Source of the DNA: Candidatus Elarobacter sp. | GTDB lineage: Bacteria > Vulcanimicrobiota > Vulcanimicrobiia > Vulcanimicrobiales > Vulcanimicrobiaceae | Reading direction: 5' to 3' | Length of the DNA: 7,115 bases | Assembly: GCA_030150085.1 (NCBI GenBank) | Contig: JASLGJ010000527.1 | Coordinates: 1-7,115, forward strand | Shown here: positions 6,888-7,115 of the stretch, piece by piece | Layout of the letters: every line of letters begins with the position of its first letter | Position numbering within the stretch: the stretch's first letter is position 1 | Program-made: the position numbers and the translations under genes | Notes under the pieces: model-generated | The model's input: the letters and a program-made list of their open reading frames with translations, nothing else | Database searches by the model: none | Told to the model about the DNA's origin: nothing

Positions 6888-7115
6888 GTGCAGCCGCCGC
6901 GCTTTCGGGTCGGGCACGGGTTCGACGCGCACCGCCTGGTCGAGGGGCGGCCCTTCGTGCTGGGCGGGGTGCGGATCGAGCACCCCACGGGGCCGCTCGG
7001 GCACAGCGACGCCGACGTGCTCTGCCACGCGGTGAGCGACGCGCTGCTGGGGGCCTGCGCGCTGGGCGACCTGGGGGCGCACTTTCCCGACACCGACCCG
7101 CAGTGGAAGGGGGCC
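6888..7115 (+). CDS. ispF: IspF, 2-C-methyl-D-erythritol 2,4-cyclodiphosphate synthase, 5' part
   Basis: IspF cyclises CDP-methylerythritol 2-phosphate to methylerythritol cyclodiphosphate with release of CMP, downstream of IspD in the MEP pathway (IspE acts between them). The first 76 residues are present; the rest lies beyond the window. Signatures: [10 protein letters not shown] with metal ligands Asp13 and His15, [19 protein letters not shown] with substrate-loop His39 and metal ligand His47, and [18 protein letters not shown]. The GTG at 6888 follows the ispD stop with a one-base gap and gives a normal N-terminus; no ribosome binding site is evident, so coupling to ispD is likely. IspD and IspF are separate proteins here, unlike the IspDF fusions of some proteobacteria. 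Confidence 0.95.
   Translation, partial: MQPPRFRVGHGFDAHRLVEGRPFVLGGVRIEHPTGPLGHSDADVLCHAVSDALLGACALGDLGAHFPDTDPQWKGA

Noticed and set aside
5792..7093. 433-codon minus-strand open frame opposite ispD and ispF
   Set aside because: It has no motif and biased composition, and it spans two certain plus-strand genes.
1..7115. CRISPR arrays, tRNA/rRNA genes, insertion sequences, phage or defence genes
   Set aside because: I saw no repeat arrays, cloverleaf-like segments or transposase motifs; nearly all bases are accounted for by housekeeping coding sequence.

Overview
The window comes from a very GC-rich bacterial chromosome. Its genes are tightly packed, the start codons lack obvious Shine-Dalgarno sequences, and both the MEP isoprenoid route and the PlsX acyl-phosphate route are present. 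The gene neighbourhoods resemble those of Firmicutes and related phyla: rpmB divergent to a DAK2/YloV gene, and yacL-like PIN/TRAM followed by ispD and ispF. The L28 N-terminus looks actinobacterial. My best guess is a high-GC Terrabacteria-type lineage (for example Eremiobacterota/Vulcanimicrobiota, Dormibacterota or Actinobacteriota), but the sequence alone does not settle the phylum.

Layout: positions 1-110 hold the 5' part of rpmB (ribosomal protein L28) on the minus strand. A 93-bp divergent intergenic region (111-203) is the only non-coding DNA. From 204 to the right edge, six further genes run on the plus strand and overlap or nearly abut: fakA (DAK2/YloV fatty acid kinase), plsX, a degV/fakB-type fatty acid-binding protein, hemW (radical SAM haem chaperone), a membrane-anchored PIN/TRAM protein (YacL family), ispD and the beginning of ispF. 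Junctions are an 8-nt overlap (fakA/plsX), 1 nt (plsX/degV), 4 nt (degV/hemW), 29 nt (hemW/yacL-like), 4 nt (yacL-like/ispD) and a 1-nt gap (ispD/ispF). This is probably one transcription unit with coupled translation.

How the genes work together: FakA and the DegV protein would phosphorylate free fatty acids to acyl-phosphate. PlsX makes the same acyl-phosphate from acyl-ACP, so the first three genes form one acyl-phosphate supply module for phospholipid synthesis. IspD and IspF are consecutive-pathway MEP enzymes for isoprenoids. HemW and the PIN/TRAM protein have no obvious direct link to either.

The most unusual item is IspD. After a complete cytidylyltransferase core it carries an extra ~85-residue C-terminal segment that, by eye, resembles domain V (the C-terminal domain) of elongation factor G. 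I know of no described IspD with this arrangement.
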